Origin: Amyelois transitella
Lineage: Eukaryota > Arthropoda > Insecta > Lepidoptera > Pyralidae
Reading direction: 5' to 3'
Assembly: GCF_032362555.1 (NCBI RefSeq)
Contig: NC_083525.1
Coordinates: forward strand, 6,743,501 to 6,807,500
DNA: 64,000 nt
Part shown: positions 1-12,100 of the stretch, piece after piece
Numbering within the stretch: position 1 is the stretch's first letter
Layout: the number at the start of each line of letters is the position of its first letter
The notes under the pieces: model-generated
What the model saw: only the letters and a program-made list of their open reading frames with translations
Told to the model about the DNA's origin: nothing
The model's database searches: none
Program-made: the position numbers and the translations under genes

Positions 1-195
1 CCACGTTGCAGCTTTGATAAGATGACCTTTCCATTACTTTTCACCCACAAAACTTCAAACTTTCTGCTCATTTTCGTCATTTCTGTAAAATAAATTTGAA
101 ATTTACTTAGTTTCTACTATAATATGATGTATCAATTCATAGAAGTAAAACATAACCAAGAAAGTATTATGGCTCACATTGTACGGTTTTTACAG
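1..195 (+). other. Intron 1 of eIF3a (3' part)
   Basis: AT-rich sequence ending in a TTTTTACAG acceptor at 187-195. No start codon of the expected eIF3a N-terminus (Met-Ala-Arg-Tyr type) was found, so exon 1 is off the window. Confidence 0.7.
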
Positions 196-3100
196 AGTTT
201 ATGGACCTGGACAAGCCCGCTCGGGCGCTGGACACCTTGCAGGAAGTGTTCAGGAACAAAAAATGGGCCTACAACTGGTCCGAATCTGTACTGGAACCTA
301 TTATGTTCAAGTACTTGGAACTGTGTGTGGACTTACGCAAGTCCCATATAGCCAAGGAGGGACTGTTTCAATATAGGAATATGTTCCAATCTGTGAACGT
401 GGGTTCACTAGAGCAAGTCATCAGGTAATCTATCAATGTTGTTGTTAAATAAATTAACAAATTACTACCTACTAAGGAGTGTACTCCTTAGTATTATTGT
501 ATAGGACAAAAGGACATCAATTTGTCTTTGAAACTTTCCTTAATATATATTTGTTGTATGGATTAATGTATTGTTTTTTTAGAAGAATGAGTTATTATGT
601 TAAAATTTTTCTTTATTTATGTTAAAAATAATTAGTAATGCCCTTGTGCATAGGTTACTTAGTTGCAAGTTTTTTCCTTGATGTTCTTATGTTTATCATT
701 TCTGATATTTTCTGCATACATGTATTGGTAAATAAATATCTACAGTTGTAAAATAATTCATACAATTTATTATCAGAGGTTACCTGCGAATGGCCGAAGA
801 GCGTACGGAGTCAGCCCGTGCTCAATCAACCCAAGCTGTCATCGACACTGATGACCTCGACAACTTGGCCACACCAGAGAGCATTCTACTCAGTGCTGTC
901 TCTGGGGAAGATGCCCAGGATAGGTCTGATAGGACTATCCTTACACCATGGGTATGTACCATCATCACCAGCTATCATCGCTCGGCAGGGCCGTTTTTAT
1001 TGCGCGATAAGCTATTGCTGATTCACTTTTAATTATAATTTGGAAAATCAGTAAGCCAAAAAGCTGAATGTGGCCTATCAGTCTTTTCAAGATTGTCAGC
1101 TCTGTCTACCCGCAAGGGATATAGACGTGATTATATTAAGATATTTTTTAACGAAAATATATATATATATATTTCTGATAGACATTTAATTTTGGTTTAC
1201 ATTATTTATAGGTAAAATTCCTCTGGGAATCCTACTGCCAATGCCTGGAGTTGCTCCGTACCAATGCTCATGTGGAGACCCTTTACCATGATATAGCCCG
1301 CATGGCTTTCCAGTTCTGTCTCAAGTACTCCCGCAAGACCGAGTTCAGGAAACTGTGCGACAAACTCCGAAAACATCTGGAAGACATCTGCAAGCCCACT
1401 GTAAGTTAAGCATAATTATTTTCATATTTGGTTTATTTACTTTCGCCTCTTTCCTGGAAGGGTAGGCAGTCACTACATCTTGCTCCTTGCCATGATCATG
1501 GAATAATTCTTTGTTTTCATTCACATTAATAATTGTAACCTTCATACTAATTTATTAGGTCCTTTTTTAAAGTCATTAGCTGAACATGGCCTTTTAGTCT
1601 TTTCAAGACGGTAGGCTCTGTCTACCCCGCAAGGGATATGTCGTGACTATATGTAGTTATTCTAAAGTGTTACAAAACAGGTGTCACTCAAAATACACTG
1701 TTTTTTTTCATAGGTGCAGACCGGGAATGTAAGCATCTCCAAGCCTGAAACCCAGCAGCTGAACTTGGAAACCAGGCTGTTCCAGCTGGACAGCGCTATT
1801 CAGATGGAGTTGTGGCAGGTAATTAATTAATGTTGAACAGCTTTTCAGTAGGTCTTGTTATATAAGCAAGTAGGAATTCCTTCAATATGAAAATTGTATG
1901 TTTTTTTGGCTGAAATGGTTCCTATTCAGACATTAACTTTTTGGAAGGGTACTATATCATATGTTACTAAGTTAGTTTTACAGGCATTACTTATGCACTA
2001 ATATGGAGTTTTTAGAAGCTCTCAGAATAAATACGACACCGAACTTTTGAACTTAAGTTTGAACGGCGCCGACCTGCCTTTACTTATCATAAAGCAACCA
2101 TCAGCCGGCCAGCGCTGTCGTCACTGTGTACTTTGCAACAAAACGTGATATTTTCATTTCACAGCAGTCCTTAGGTCTAGTGCGTGCCTTAAAACGCACT
2201 GGTCAACGGCGCGTCTACCCGAGGGCGTGACTAAGTCGGCCTTATATACATACATACATATAAATCACGTCTTTATGCCTTGCGGGGTAGACAGACCCAA
2301 CAGTCTTGAAAAGACTGAAAATATGTTTGAAAACCGACTTAATCTTAACCAACATCTTAATTTTAACATGCCTCTGAAATAAATCCCATTTCTAACACTT
2401 CCATTGTTATGAGATGGTAGGCCTCAGAGGTATATAATATTGGTGGCTTGACGCGACAGGCTTCTTGTTTGTTTGAAGTTTGTGTTAATTTATGCCAGCA
2501 CATCATCCCAGTATATGACTTTTTCAATTTCTTTTTTTTTTTTTTTTAAATAAAGAAAGCAAGTGAGATGACCCATCTTTCAATATATTAGATCCACCTG
2601 TTTTACAATTTACGTGTATAAAGTTTAAATATATAAGTTAAAATTAAAAACACTTCCGACAAAAAAATATCATTTGTTAAGCAAATAAAAATAAATTAAT
2701 AAATATGCTGATAACTTAAGCTTATGGATATCCAAAAGATTTTGTATAATTTAAATAGTACAAAATAACTTTCATGTTTTAAATATAAGAAGCATGCTTT
2801 CCTCATAGGAGGAAACAGTTAGGACAACATACTTTTTGTAATTTTTTGAAACCCTGCCATATATTCAAATCATAAAGTATTCATAACACCTGCATTTTTC
2901 CATCAACAGGAAGCCTACAAGGCGATAGAAGACATTCATAACCTAATGAACATGTCGAAGAAGACGCCAGTAGCCAAGACCATGGCCAATTACTACGGTA
3001 AACTGGCCCTAGTGTTCTGGAAGGCTGGACACTGCCTGTTCCACGCTGCTGCGTTGCTGAAGCTCTTCCAACTATCCAGGGAGATGAAGAAGAATATCAC

Positions 3101-6100
3101 TCAGGAGGAACTTCAAAAGTAAGTCACAGGTTTTATAATTTATTGTGTATAGTTTGCCACATAGAAAAGTATACTGTCTTTATTATGTCGATGTTAACCT
3201 TTTCGATGTAGCCCACTGTGCTAGTATTTACCAGGCTTCTGAAACGTCGTTGTGAGATTAGCTAAATGCCAGGAGTTGTAAAGGTGACATGGCGTTGCTA
3301 AAATAATAATAACAAAGTGGTCCATTCGATATGGCGAAAAAGAACTGCACAATTTTCTTTATATCTTGTGATATATTATAGTAACCCTCTGAATTAAATC
3401 CCATTTGTAACAGTTTTGTTGTCACAATATGGTAGGCCTCAGAGGTATATAATTTCGGTGGCTAGACGCGACAGGCTTCTGGTTTAGGAAGTCTGTGTTA
3501 ATTTATGCCACCACAATCCATTATCAAATTAAAATATATATCAAACACAATTAAACGAATGAAAACCTTAAATCTCTGAAAAAATATGAGAGAGATGAAC
3601 TTCTAAGAAAAAAAAATCTTTAAGTTAGTTACGCTTAAGAAACAAGGAGAGTGTGAATGGAATGTAGCAGTGAAATGGCGTAGACGAACGTATCTTAATC
3701 AAATTAATGACGTGCTGGCAAATGGTCAAGTCAAGAGTGCTCAAAACCGCCGAGCTTGCATAAAGGTTATTAATGTGGACGAAAGGACACTTCTTATGCA
3801 GAGAACGTGGCAAGTGAAAAGATTTAGTCACTACCTACCCCTTTCGAGAAAGAGGTGTGATTTTGTATATGTATAAGAAAAAGGTTAACTAGGCCAAATC
3901 TACTATCGTACCAAATAGCGACCGGCAAACAAACTGCAATTAACATATCTTCTTCTTCTTTGTCCTTACCTTGTCCTACTTTTTACGTGAAGTCTGCACA
4001 GTATGTTAGATTTTTACCAATGACTTCTGTCACTTGCCATCTCACTGGTCACTCCCTTTCAACTACTCATACTATCCTTTCTTTGTCCCTTACGGGGTAG
4101 ACATAGCCAACAGTCTATAAATTATAAAATGATGCAAATAAACAATTAATTGATATCTACTCAGGATGGCGTGTCGCGTACTCGTAGCGGTGCTGTCAGT
4201 GCCTCTTCCGTCCTTGCATCCTGAGTTCGACCGCTTTGTGGAGACTGACAAGAGCCCAGTGGAGAAAGCCCAGCGTTTGGCTGTGTTGCTCGGTTTGGCC
4301 CAGCCTCCAACTAGGGCTAGTCTTCTCAAAGGTAAGGGACAATTACAACAAGCATAAAGTATGTGATTGGGCTGATTTTCTATATACATAATTGAATTTT
4401 TCGTAGTATGGATGGGTTTATAAAACTGTAGAAGCATAAATAAAAAATTTAAATTTTATTTATTATTCCATTATATTTATGATGTCACTAAACTTTTTCT
4501 GAAAATTTTGACACTATTCATGTAGTCAAAGTTAGCACTTACTTTTCAATAAACATACTACGAAATGGAAATGACACATCACTGGATGTGAAAATCTACA
4601 ACAAAAATTTTAAAACTATATTAACTATATTTCTAATGAAAGCTCGCCGAAAGTTCTAATGAAAGATGTACCGTGTGGTTCCCGGCACCGAAAGAAAAAA
4701 GGACGGAAAATAGGACCACTTTTTTTTTCCCCATGAATTGAATCAGTCTTCCGAAAGCCCACATTCAGCTATATGGCTTTATGATGGAATTGAGATTCAA
4801 ATAGTGACAGGTTGCTAGCCCATCGCCTACAAGAAGAATCCCAAGTTATCTCAATCCTAAGCCTGCCTTGGCAAAAAAAAATATTTTGACATTTAATAAT
4901 TTGTTTCAACAGACGTGGTCCGCCTGAATGTGGTGGCGCTGGCGTCGCCCCAACTCCAACAACTGTACTCTTGGCTGGAGGTGGAATTCGACCCGCTGAG
5001 CATCTGCCACAACGTTCAGAGCGTCATCAAACAGCTCCAAGACGAACCTAGTAAGTATGATGTAGATAAGTATGAATGTAGCATACAATGGTTGTCCATG
5101 TAAATAAACAAATTTAAAATAAAAATAACTGTTACGTAACAAGAATGTATGTAAGTCTGGTAATAAGATGGAGCAATTCCCATCTTTGCAAGTGAAAGTC
5201 TTTTGTTTCGTACATACATATAATCACGTCTATATTTTCTTTGCGGGCAGACAGAGCCAACAGTCTTGAAAAGACTGATAACTCACATTTAAGTATTTGG
5301 CTTAATGATAAAATTGAGATTTGAATTTTCAGTACATATTCGGATTTTAGATCATTGATATTTTGTTATAATATAGATACAATTTTTATTTTCGACGTGT
5401 TGTAGTCAATTTACCAAATGAATTATAATTACATATTATCTAATTGATCAATTTGCAGATTCACCTCTAGCCCAATACACCTCAGCCCTCAGCGATGTAG
5501 CTCTTGTCCGTCTCATCCGTCAAGTGGCTCAGTGTTACGCGTGCGTCCAGTTCTCACGTCTCCTGGAACTGGCGGGCACCACGGACCTGTTCCACCTGGA
5601 GAGGCTGCTCGTGGACTGCGTGCGTCATAACGATATGCAGATACGGATCGATCATGCTAACAAGTCAGTCAATCAATTTAACAAATTAATTTTTCTAATG
5701 TAACACAGATCTGAAGGATATAAACCAAAATCAAACAGAAAAACTTTATGTTGGTGGTGCGATAAAGTGCGCATGCACACTGCATACATTACAAACAAAA
5801 TACATAAAGGATATGCTTCAGGTAATGATCAGCATAACGAAATATTATTGAACTAGAGGCCGCCCGCGACTTCGTCCGCATGGAAACCCTATCAATCCCG
5901 CGGGAACTCTGGGATAAAAAGTAACCTATGTGTTATTCTGGGTCTTCAGCTACCTACATACCAAATTTCATGGTAATCGTTTCAGTAGTTTTTGCGTGAA
6001 AGAGTAACAAACATCCATACAAACTTTCGCCTTTATAATAGTAGTAGGATTTAAAATGCATACAAGTCAAACTGACTAATTCTATCTCATGAAGTTGTGT

Positions 6101-9100
6101 CCTAAAAAGAGAGGTAATATGAGTTTCACATGTCTGTCTGTCTGTGGTGTATAGCTCACAAGTAGAAGAAGCTATTCCACTTTTTTTTGCATCTAAGGTG
6201 ATTTATGTGCGAGTGTTCTTAGACATGTTGGATTAAAATCGGTTAAGCTGTTTAAAAGTTGTAAGAGTTGAAAATGGTGAAGTAAGACATATACGTGGTC
6301 CGCCTGAATGTGGTGGCGCTGGCGTCGCCCCAACTCCAACAGAACAAGACGTATACACGAGTGAATTGATAGATATGATTTAATCGAGATTCTTCTTAGC
6401 TTAACCCTCAGTGCAAAAAAGAGATGTGTAATAAGAAAATATACTGCCGATTTTTTTTTTAATATTATTATCCAGTATTAAGTCGTGTCCCTCTGCTGTG
6501 AAAAAACCTGTCCTTTTTCCTTCCTTCAGCGGCGGCAATTATAAATAAGAATATTGTTGACAGATGCGTGCATTTCGGCGTGGAAGCCGGCGGCGGCGAG
6601 TGGTGCTCCGCGGCTGACGAGGCATGCGGTGGCGCCATCTTGCAGGCCACTCCCGCTGAACAGGTCAGTCAGAACTTTATCTTGACACTAACTCTTATTG
6701 CATTTTAGATTAGTCTGCAGTTTCTTGCGCTTCGTTAGCAGTAGTAGATTTAATCTATGCTATTATTATAGAGTTGATAGATGAATCATTAGTTTGATAA
6801 CTAACCGATGGTCTTATGGTGAGGGAAAACATCGTGAGGAAACCTGCACATTCAGGCAACTGCATCCATGATCGATCCAGTATGGATTAGATTTCCCTGC
6901 AAAGGTTGCAGAGGTCAGACGGGTGTCGCTTCATGTAAAAACCTGGCTGTATATATATATTGTAATCCAGGATCCATGGTCAAAAGCAAACCCCGGGCTC
7001 CTCTTCAGAGTGATGAGGTTGTAACTGGTTGTTTGTAAGTAGCGATAATTGTAGCTTATGTTTTAGGGATTTTGAACTTCAAGAATTACATGTTTACCGT
7101 CTAGTGTAGAAATACATGGTATATGCCAGTTGTTTCTCTTCTCGCGCAAATTTCAAATTTAGAACCCTTCCCATGAGTTAAATACTCATGGGAAGGGTTC
7201 TAAATTTGTTTTTTTTTTCTTTTAGGTGATAGGCTAGAAATCAGTCACTATCACAATTCCGTCATGACGCCAAATCCAACCGAACATGTCCTTCAAATCC
7301 CAACCAGGCTCCTGGCTTCGCCTACCCCCTAAGGCGTAGACATAACCAGCAGTAATTCCAAATCTGTAGACTAGTTTCCTTGCAAATCATACAGCTTCAA
7401 ATCCCAACAAGGCACCTGGCTTTGTCTACATAGCGGTAATTGTCAATGTTTACTAGTGCCGTGTGGTTCCAGGCACCAATGAAAAAAGAATGGGACCACT
7501 CCATCTCTTTCCCATGGACGTCGTAAAAGGCGACTAAGGGATAGGCTGACACAATAGGGATTCTTTTTTTTTTTTAGGCGATGGGCTAGCAACCTGTCAC
7601 TATTTGAATCTCAATTCTATCATAAAGCCAAATAGCTGAACGTGGCCGTTCAGTCTTTTCAAGGCTGTTGTCTCTGTCCACCCCGCAAGGGATATAGACG
7701 GGACAATATGTTTATGTGTGTAGGTGCGCGAGCAGCTGGTGCGCGCGGCCAGCGTGCTGTCGCGCTGCGTGGGCGAGCTGTTCCCGGCGCGGCGGCGCGC
7801 CGAGCGCGAGCGCGCGCGCCAGCACATGGTGCAGCACTACCACGACAACAAGCACGCCGAGCACCACCGCGTGCTGCAGCGCCACAAGATCATCGAGGAG
7901 CGCAAGGAGTACATCGAGAGGCTGAACACGGTCAGGGAGGAGGAGGAGTTGAGGTATTGTGTTTTATGTACAATCGAGGTGATCTTTTCTAGTTGGGCAG
8001 AGATTAAATTTTTCCACTTTCTTCGCTTAATTCTTCCACTCTCAATTCAATCAGATTCATTGATAGGTTGAATACTGAATGTTAGAGAAGAAGAACTAAG
8101 GTGTTGAAGACACATTGTTTTCACAATTTTTTTCAATTGAGAAGAGAAAGAACTCCGTCATTCTATTTCCATCAATCCATACCTACTTTTTCACTACGTG
8201 CACATTCATCAATCTCACTTCATGCAAAAGTATATATTTTGTTGATTTAAAATAATGACATGCATACTACTGACCCAAGCGAACTCTAGACACTTCTCTG
8301 GAGAAGATGCGACCAGCGAAATCACTAGTTAATAAGCCATTCCCTTTGAACTCTTATTGATTAATTTATCAGTTGTATAATATAAAAATGGTGTCGCAGA
8401 CGCCAGGAGGAGCAGCAGCGCGCCGCGGCGGCCGCGGAGGCGCGGCGGCTGGAGCAGGAGCGCGAGGAGCGCGAGAAGCGCAAGTACGCGAGCGAGATCG
8501 CCGCCATGAAGGAGCGCCACCGCCGCGAGCGCATGGCGCACATCTCCCAGACCGCGCACGGGAAGAAGATGCTGCAGAAGTTGGACGAGGAGGTAGATGG
8601 GCTACTACTTTTATATATGTTACAAGAAATATAACATAGTTATAAAAGAAATTATAGCAAATTAATATAATTTATAGCAAACTAGCGACCCGCCCCGGCT
8701 TCGCACAGGTGCAAAATTATAAATGTTATTATACATAAAAACCTTCCTCTTGAATCTCTCTACCTGTTACAAAAAACCGCATCAAAATCCGTTGCGTAAT
8801 TTTAAAGATTTAAGCATACAGACAAACAGACTAAAATAGCGACTTTGTTTTATACTATGTAGTGATAAAGTATTTGTATTTGAAATAAATCACTTGCAAT
8901 GGCGGGCTCATCCCATGAAGGGATTCTTCAACCGACAAACAGTTGTAATTTAGTTTATTTTATTGTTCCATGTTTGTTTATGTAAGTATTAGCATGTATA
9001 TATAGATAAAATATATATTTGATATAAATCTATCTTTTGTTACATAGGAAATCAAGAAGATGGACGCCGAAGCCATCGCCCAGCGCGAAGCTGAGGAATT

Positions 9101-12100
9101 GATGAAGGAGCGCAGAGAGTTGCAGGCTAGACTCAAGTCGCAGGAGAAAAAGGTATGTTCTCATAAATCTCTCTTGTCTCTCATCTCTGCATGTTCCCGA
9201 TTGGACCCTCCACAGAATATTTTCAAGGTCTGGGGTCTGCCTCTCTTATAAATTAATCTGTTAATAATCTGTTAACATTATATTAGTAAACATGGATAAA
9301 GTGAGAGAGGCATATTTTCTATTTTCTATAGATAATATATAAAAGATGCCTCTCTCACTCCCACACAAAATAAGTAAACATATTAACTTTTACTTTTTAT
9401 TTTTATATGATTCAACTGATTGAATGGATTTCAGTAAAATTTACACCACATGTTCTTGCAGTAAAGATCATTAATTTCCAGTGTTTGTTACATCAAACAA
9501 AAATTTTTTGTCCTCAAGTAATTCCAATAGGGTACCGGACAACTTTTCAGATTGTGTTTAAAAATAATCTTTATTTATTTATATATCCATAAAAAATATT
9601 ATTTTAAATAAATAAATCTTTTGGAGTATTTAAAAACGAGAAAAACGTAATTTATTTAAAATTGCCGCGAAAACAGCACTTTACGTCAATTCTGATCGCG
9701 TGACGTCATATGTTTGAAAAACAAACTACAAGCCATATTACAAGTGATCAGTGCTTGGATAATTAAAGTATTTTCTCGCAGATCTAGAAACATGCAAAAC
9801 CCATAAATATCTAACCTTTAAAATCATAGAAAAAAATATGTGAAAATAACTTTGTAAACAATGAAACTAGTTTTAGGTTATGTTTTCGTTTGTAATTTCT
9901 TCAATCATTTCTGTTGTTAAGATAAACAAAAAGAGGTTGAAATACTTACACAAATGTTTCCACATTGCTAAATTCAGCAAATAAAAGTCGGTATTAGTGG
10001 CAAAGGAACTGCCCACCATGAAAATATCAATCTTTTGGGAGATTTCTATTGTCGGTTTGTAACCTTGTTCCATGATAAAAGCTTGATAGGCGGCTTCAAG
10101 CACTTGCGACAACTTCTGTTATGAGTAAAGTCCTTCAATTCGTAACTAATTTCAATTAAATATTTTTAGAAAAATGCAAATAAATCGTAGAATAACTCGA
10201 AATAACATACAAAGCAGTGATGTTTACTTATCACTCATTACGTATGACGTCACTCACTGTGATTGGTGTTTGGGTTCTTACGCTGCACAGATAAAAAATA
10301 TTGGATTTTTGCAACTTTATTTATTGATTTAAAATTATAAATCATTGTTATTTCTTAAAAATCTTTATTATGTGATGTTCTTGTATAACAAACTTTATTT
10401 TAAAACACAACTTAGATTTTTTTTCGATTACTGTCCGGTACCCTATTCCATCCTGAGGCGCTAAACTTCAGGGTGAACTAAAGGAGTTTGCCTCTCAAAT
10501 GTTGTTCTAACTTTTCAGTCCATTGAAATGTCAAGATCCCAAATTTAAATCCATCATGCTGACCAAAACTCATTTATTTTTGTGTTAGGTGGACTATTTC
10601 GAGCGAGCCAAACGCTTAGAGGAGATACCTCTTCTGCAGAAGAGCTTGGAAGAGAAGCAAGTGCAAGACAAGGCGTTCTGGGAACAACAGGAGTCTGAGA
10701 GGATCGCTCAACTGATAGGTTTGTGTACTAATAATTATATGTTCCTTAATAGATAGCTTCTTACAGTAAGCTAGTTATTTAATAGGGTCAATTTATTAAT
10801 TGTCAATACTAGTCAGGTTGAGAATTGTGTTTCTGTGGAACTTGCTTTAAGGAATATTTGGTTCAATTCTCAAAGACGATGGCGAACACTGTCGCGACTT
10901 ACGTGGGGGAATATTCTTACTTCTATCTGTATACTGAAGGACTTCTAAAAAGATCTTATAATGCCATATTTGTAGCGAATATAATCTGCCAGAATCAACA
11001 CTCTAGGAACAAAATCTAGACGTGATTTTCCCTAACAACGCGCATGGGTTGATCAAGGTAGGACTCGCCTTTTTCCGGGGATTGGTTCCTCGCAAGGGCG
11101 GGTCTTGAAAGGTTATGAGTAATGCTCATTTTTAGAAGGATATGCGCAGTGTAGTGTAGAAATTACACATATAAATAAATCGTGAAACCATCAGGGTAAA
11201 CACACACGCGACCCGCATCAAATCTACATTCAGACAGCGATTCTAGCAGATACTACAGTTACTTGTTTGTGGTTTTTTAACGCATTAGCTACCTACTTCA
11301 TTCATTAACCAATCCGTTGCACGTTCCAGAGGCGCGCAGCCGCGACGTGGCGACCGCCAAGCGGCTGTCGCGCATGCACGCGCACCGCGACGAGTTCGTG
11401 TCGCGCCTGCTGACGTCACGCGGCGCCGCGCACCACGCGCGCCTCGCCGCCTTCAAGGACAAGCTGGCGCTCGAGCGGGACCGGCGGCTGGCGGCCAGGC
11501 GGCAGCAGCGGGCCGAGGCGCGGCGGCTGGAGGTCAGTGTGGCGGGCTTGTATTGGGCGCGACCAGTTCGTATCGCGCTTACTTGCCGAGCGACCTTAAT
11601 AGTGAACTAAAGAGACCCTAAAGAGGTACTCAGTTAATGATACATTCAGTCAGAAAAGTATCGGGAATGGATTATTTATTTATGGTTCCAAATTCAAATT
11701 TTTGTTTTTTTTGTTGTTGTTAGATTGGCACAACTGTTTTCCATTTTGGCGCGGAGTTTGAGTTGCATCTGTTGTTTACATTAAATACAGTGCTATTTTT
11801 AGTTATATCATATCTAGTGTATATTGCTAATTTCATAATGGATAAAACATCGAACAAAGAGTTTGTCTTAAATTTTGCATTGCCAATGGAATATCGTGTT
11901 CGGAGTCACTGAAAATGTTACAGGAGGCTTACGGTGAATCGACTTTATCAAAAACTCGTGCTTATGAGTGGTACAAAGCGTTCAAAAGCGGTCGAGATGT
12001 GATGGAAGATTTGCCTCGCTCTGGTAGGCCATCAACGTCTGCAACTGAAGTTAACATCGCAAAAGTGAAGGAAATAGTGACTGAAAATCCTCATTCAACT

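Noticed and set aside
7642..7992. 116-codon open frame crossing into eIF3a exon 11
   Set aside because: It starts in a SINE-like element and reads exon 11 in the wrong frame.
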